Source: Alphaproteobacteria bacterium (GTDB lineage: Bacteria; Pseudomonadota; Alphaproteobacteria; RUG11792). Taken from it: 5,544 bases of DNA. The stretch is from positions 1 through 5,544 of the forward strand of contig JAFSTL010000066.1 in assembly GCA_017450545.1 (NCBI GenBank), read 5' to 3'. A model generated the notes under the pieces. That model saw only the letters and a program-made list of their open reading frames with translations. It did not search any database and had not been told where the DNA came from. Every line of letters begins with the position of its first letter. The stretch's first letter is position 1. This document shows positions 5,218-5,544 of this stretch, piece by piece. The position numbers were made by a program, and so were the translations under genes.

Positions 5218-5544
5218 TCACGTCAGCGACGTTACTCTGAAAAGAGGTGGAGAGATTCGCTTTAGCAATGTAATTAATTCATCGATAGAACCGTTGATAC
5301 ACAACCTGGCGAAGAGTGTCATAGAAATCGCTATAGTTTCAAGGGATCTAGTGACTACGATAGAGCGTCTGCGGAATGCTGTAAGCCAATGTCGCTGCCG
5401 TCCATTATTTCGTTCTATTGCCGAAGTGTATTTTTTAGATTTCGTCAAGTTATTTTGAGGAAAAATTTCCTTATAGCTTCCGTAACGGTCGGAATAAACA
5501 TTACTGTCGTACATCTTAATCAAGGTTTTGGTATCACGACGTCC
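5218..5544 (-). CDS. IS1-family transposase, C-terminal part (start outside window)
   Basis: The frame is open to the window edge, giving 108 residues of the catalytic C-terminal half. A TTG at 5523 is not the real start, because the conserved sequence continues upstream (GRRDTKTL). Two catalytic acids of the DDE set are visible: D19 in YSDRYGSY and E44 in IERNNGRQRH. Twenty-four residues separate them, which is the DD(24)E spacing typical of IS1. The block IERNNGRQRHWLTAFRRRS aligns with IERHNLNLRQHLARLGRKS of E. coli IS1 InsB, followed by a similar S-L-E segment. The first aspartate and any zinc-finger InsA-like part lie beyond the edge, so intactness and possible frameshifting cannot be judged. 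The stop is TGA, 39 bases before bamD on the same strand. Confidence 0.85.
   Translation of the reverse strand, partial: GRRDTKTLIKMYDSNVYSDRYGSYKEIFPQNNLTKSKKYTSAIERNNGRQRHWLTAFRRRSIVVTRSLETIAISMTLFARLCINGSIDELITLLKRISPPLFRVTSLT

Larger units (their letters stand above)
5192..5544 (-). mobile_element. Right-hand part of an IS1-family insertion sequence, cut by window edge
   Basis: The transposase reading frame and its 3' flank define the distal end of an insertion sequence. The boundary is placed somewhere in 5192-5217, inside or next to the TGATAACAC repeats, and its exact base cannot be fixed without the other terminus. The element points its transposase towards bamD. Confidence 0.65.

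Noticed and set aside
1..5544. Search for CRISPR arrays, tRNA genes, riboswitches, toxin-antitoxin or defence modules
   Set aside because: No regularly spaced repeats, cloverleaf-like sequence or recognisable defence proteins were seen; apart from the IS the content is housekeeping.

Overview
The window (5,544 bases, fairly AT-rich, standard bacterial code with TGG for Trp) looks like chromosome from a Gram-negative bacterium. The outer-membrane assembly lipoprotein BamD and the lipid II flippase MurJ together require a double-membrane cell with peptidoglycan. The style of the genes and the IS1-type transposase remind me of host-associated Alphaproteobacteria (Holosporales- or Rickettsiales-like), but that placement is inference and was not tested.

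Layout from left to right. Bases 1-60 may hold the tail of an unidentified plus-strand gene. A TatD-family metal-dependent DNase follows on the minus strand (57-827). A 115-base divergent intergenic region (828-942) carries a plausible promoter for each flanking gene. murJ (943-2475, plus, GTG start) runs head-on into pgi (2479-3648, minus), an unusually short glucose-6-phosphate isomerase. Only three bases separate their stop codons, and both stops sit in the arms of one small palindrome. An 87-base gap with a good sigma70-like promoter for pgi separates it from rlmB (3736-4431, minus), a SpoU/TrmH-type rRNA methyltransferase. rlmB lies three bases downstream of bamD (4435-5178, minus). The right edge (about 5192-5544) is the end of an insertion sequence encoding an IS1-family DD(24)E transposase, cut by the window edge and reading towards bamD.

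The genes are housekeeping: envelope biogenesis (MurJ, BamD), rRNA modification (RlmB), sugar phosphate metabolism (Pgi) and nucleic-acid quality control (TatD). bamD and rlmB look like a translationally coupled pair. pgi can be transcribed from its own promoter or by read-through. The most notable structural point is the IS end lying directly against the ribosome-binding site of the essential gene bamD, so its native promoter has probably been displaced. I found no CRISPR array, tRNA or rRNA gene, defence cassette or other novel system. No stretch over 300 bases lacks a gene.
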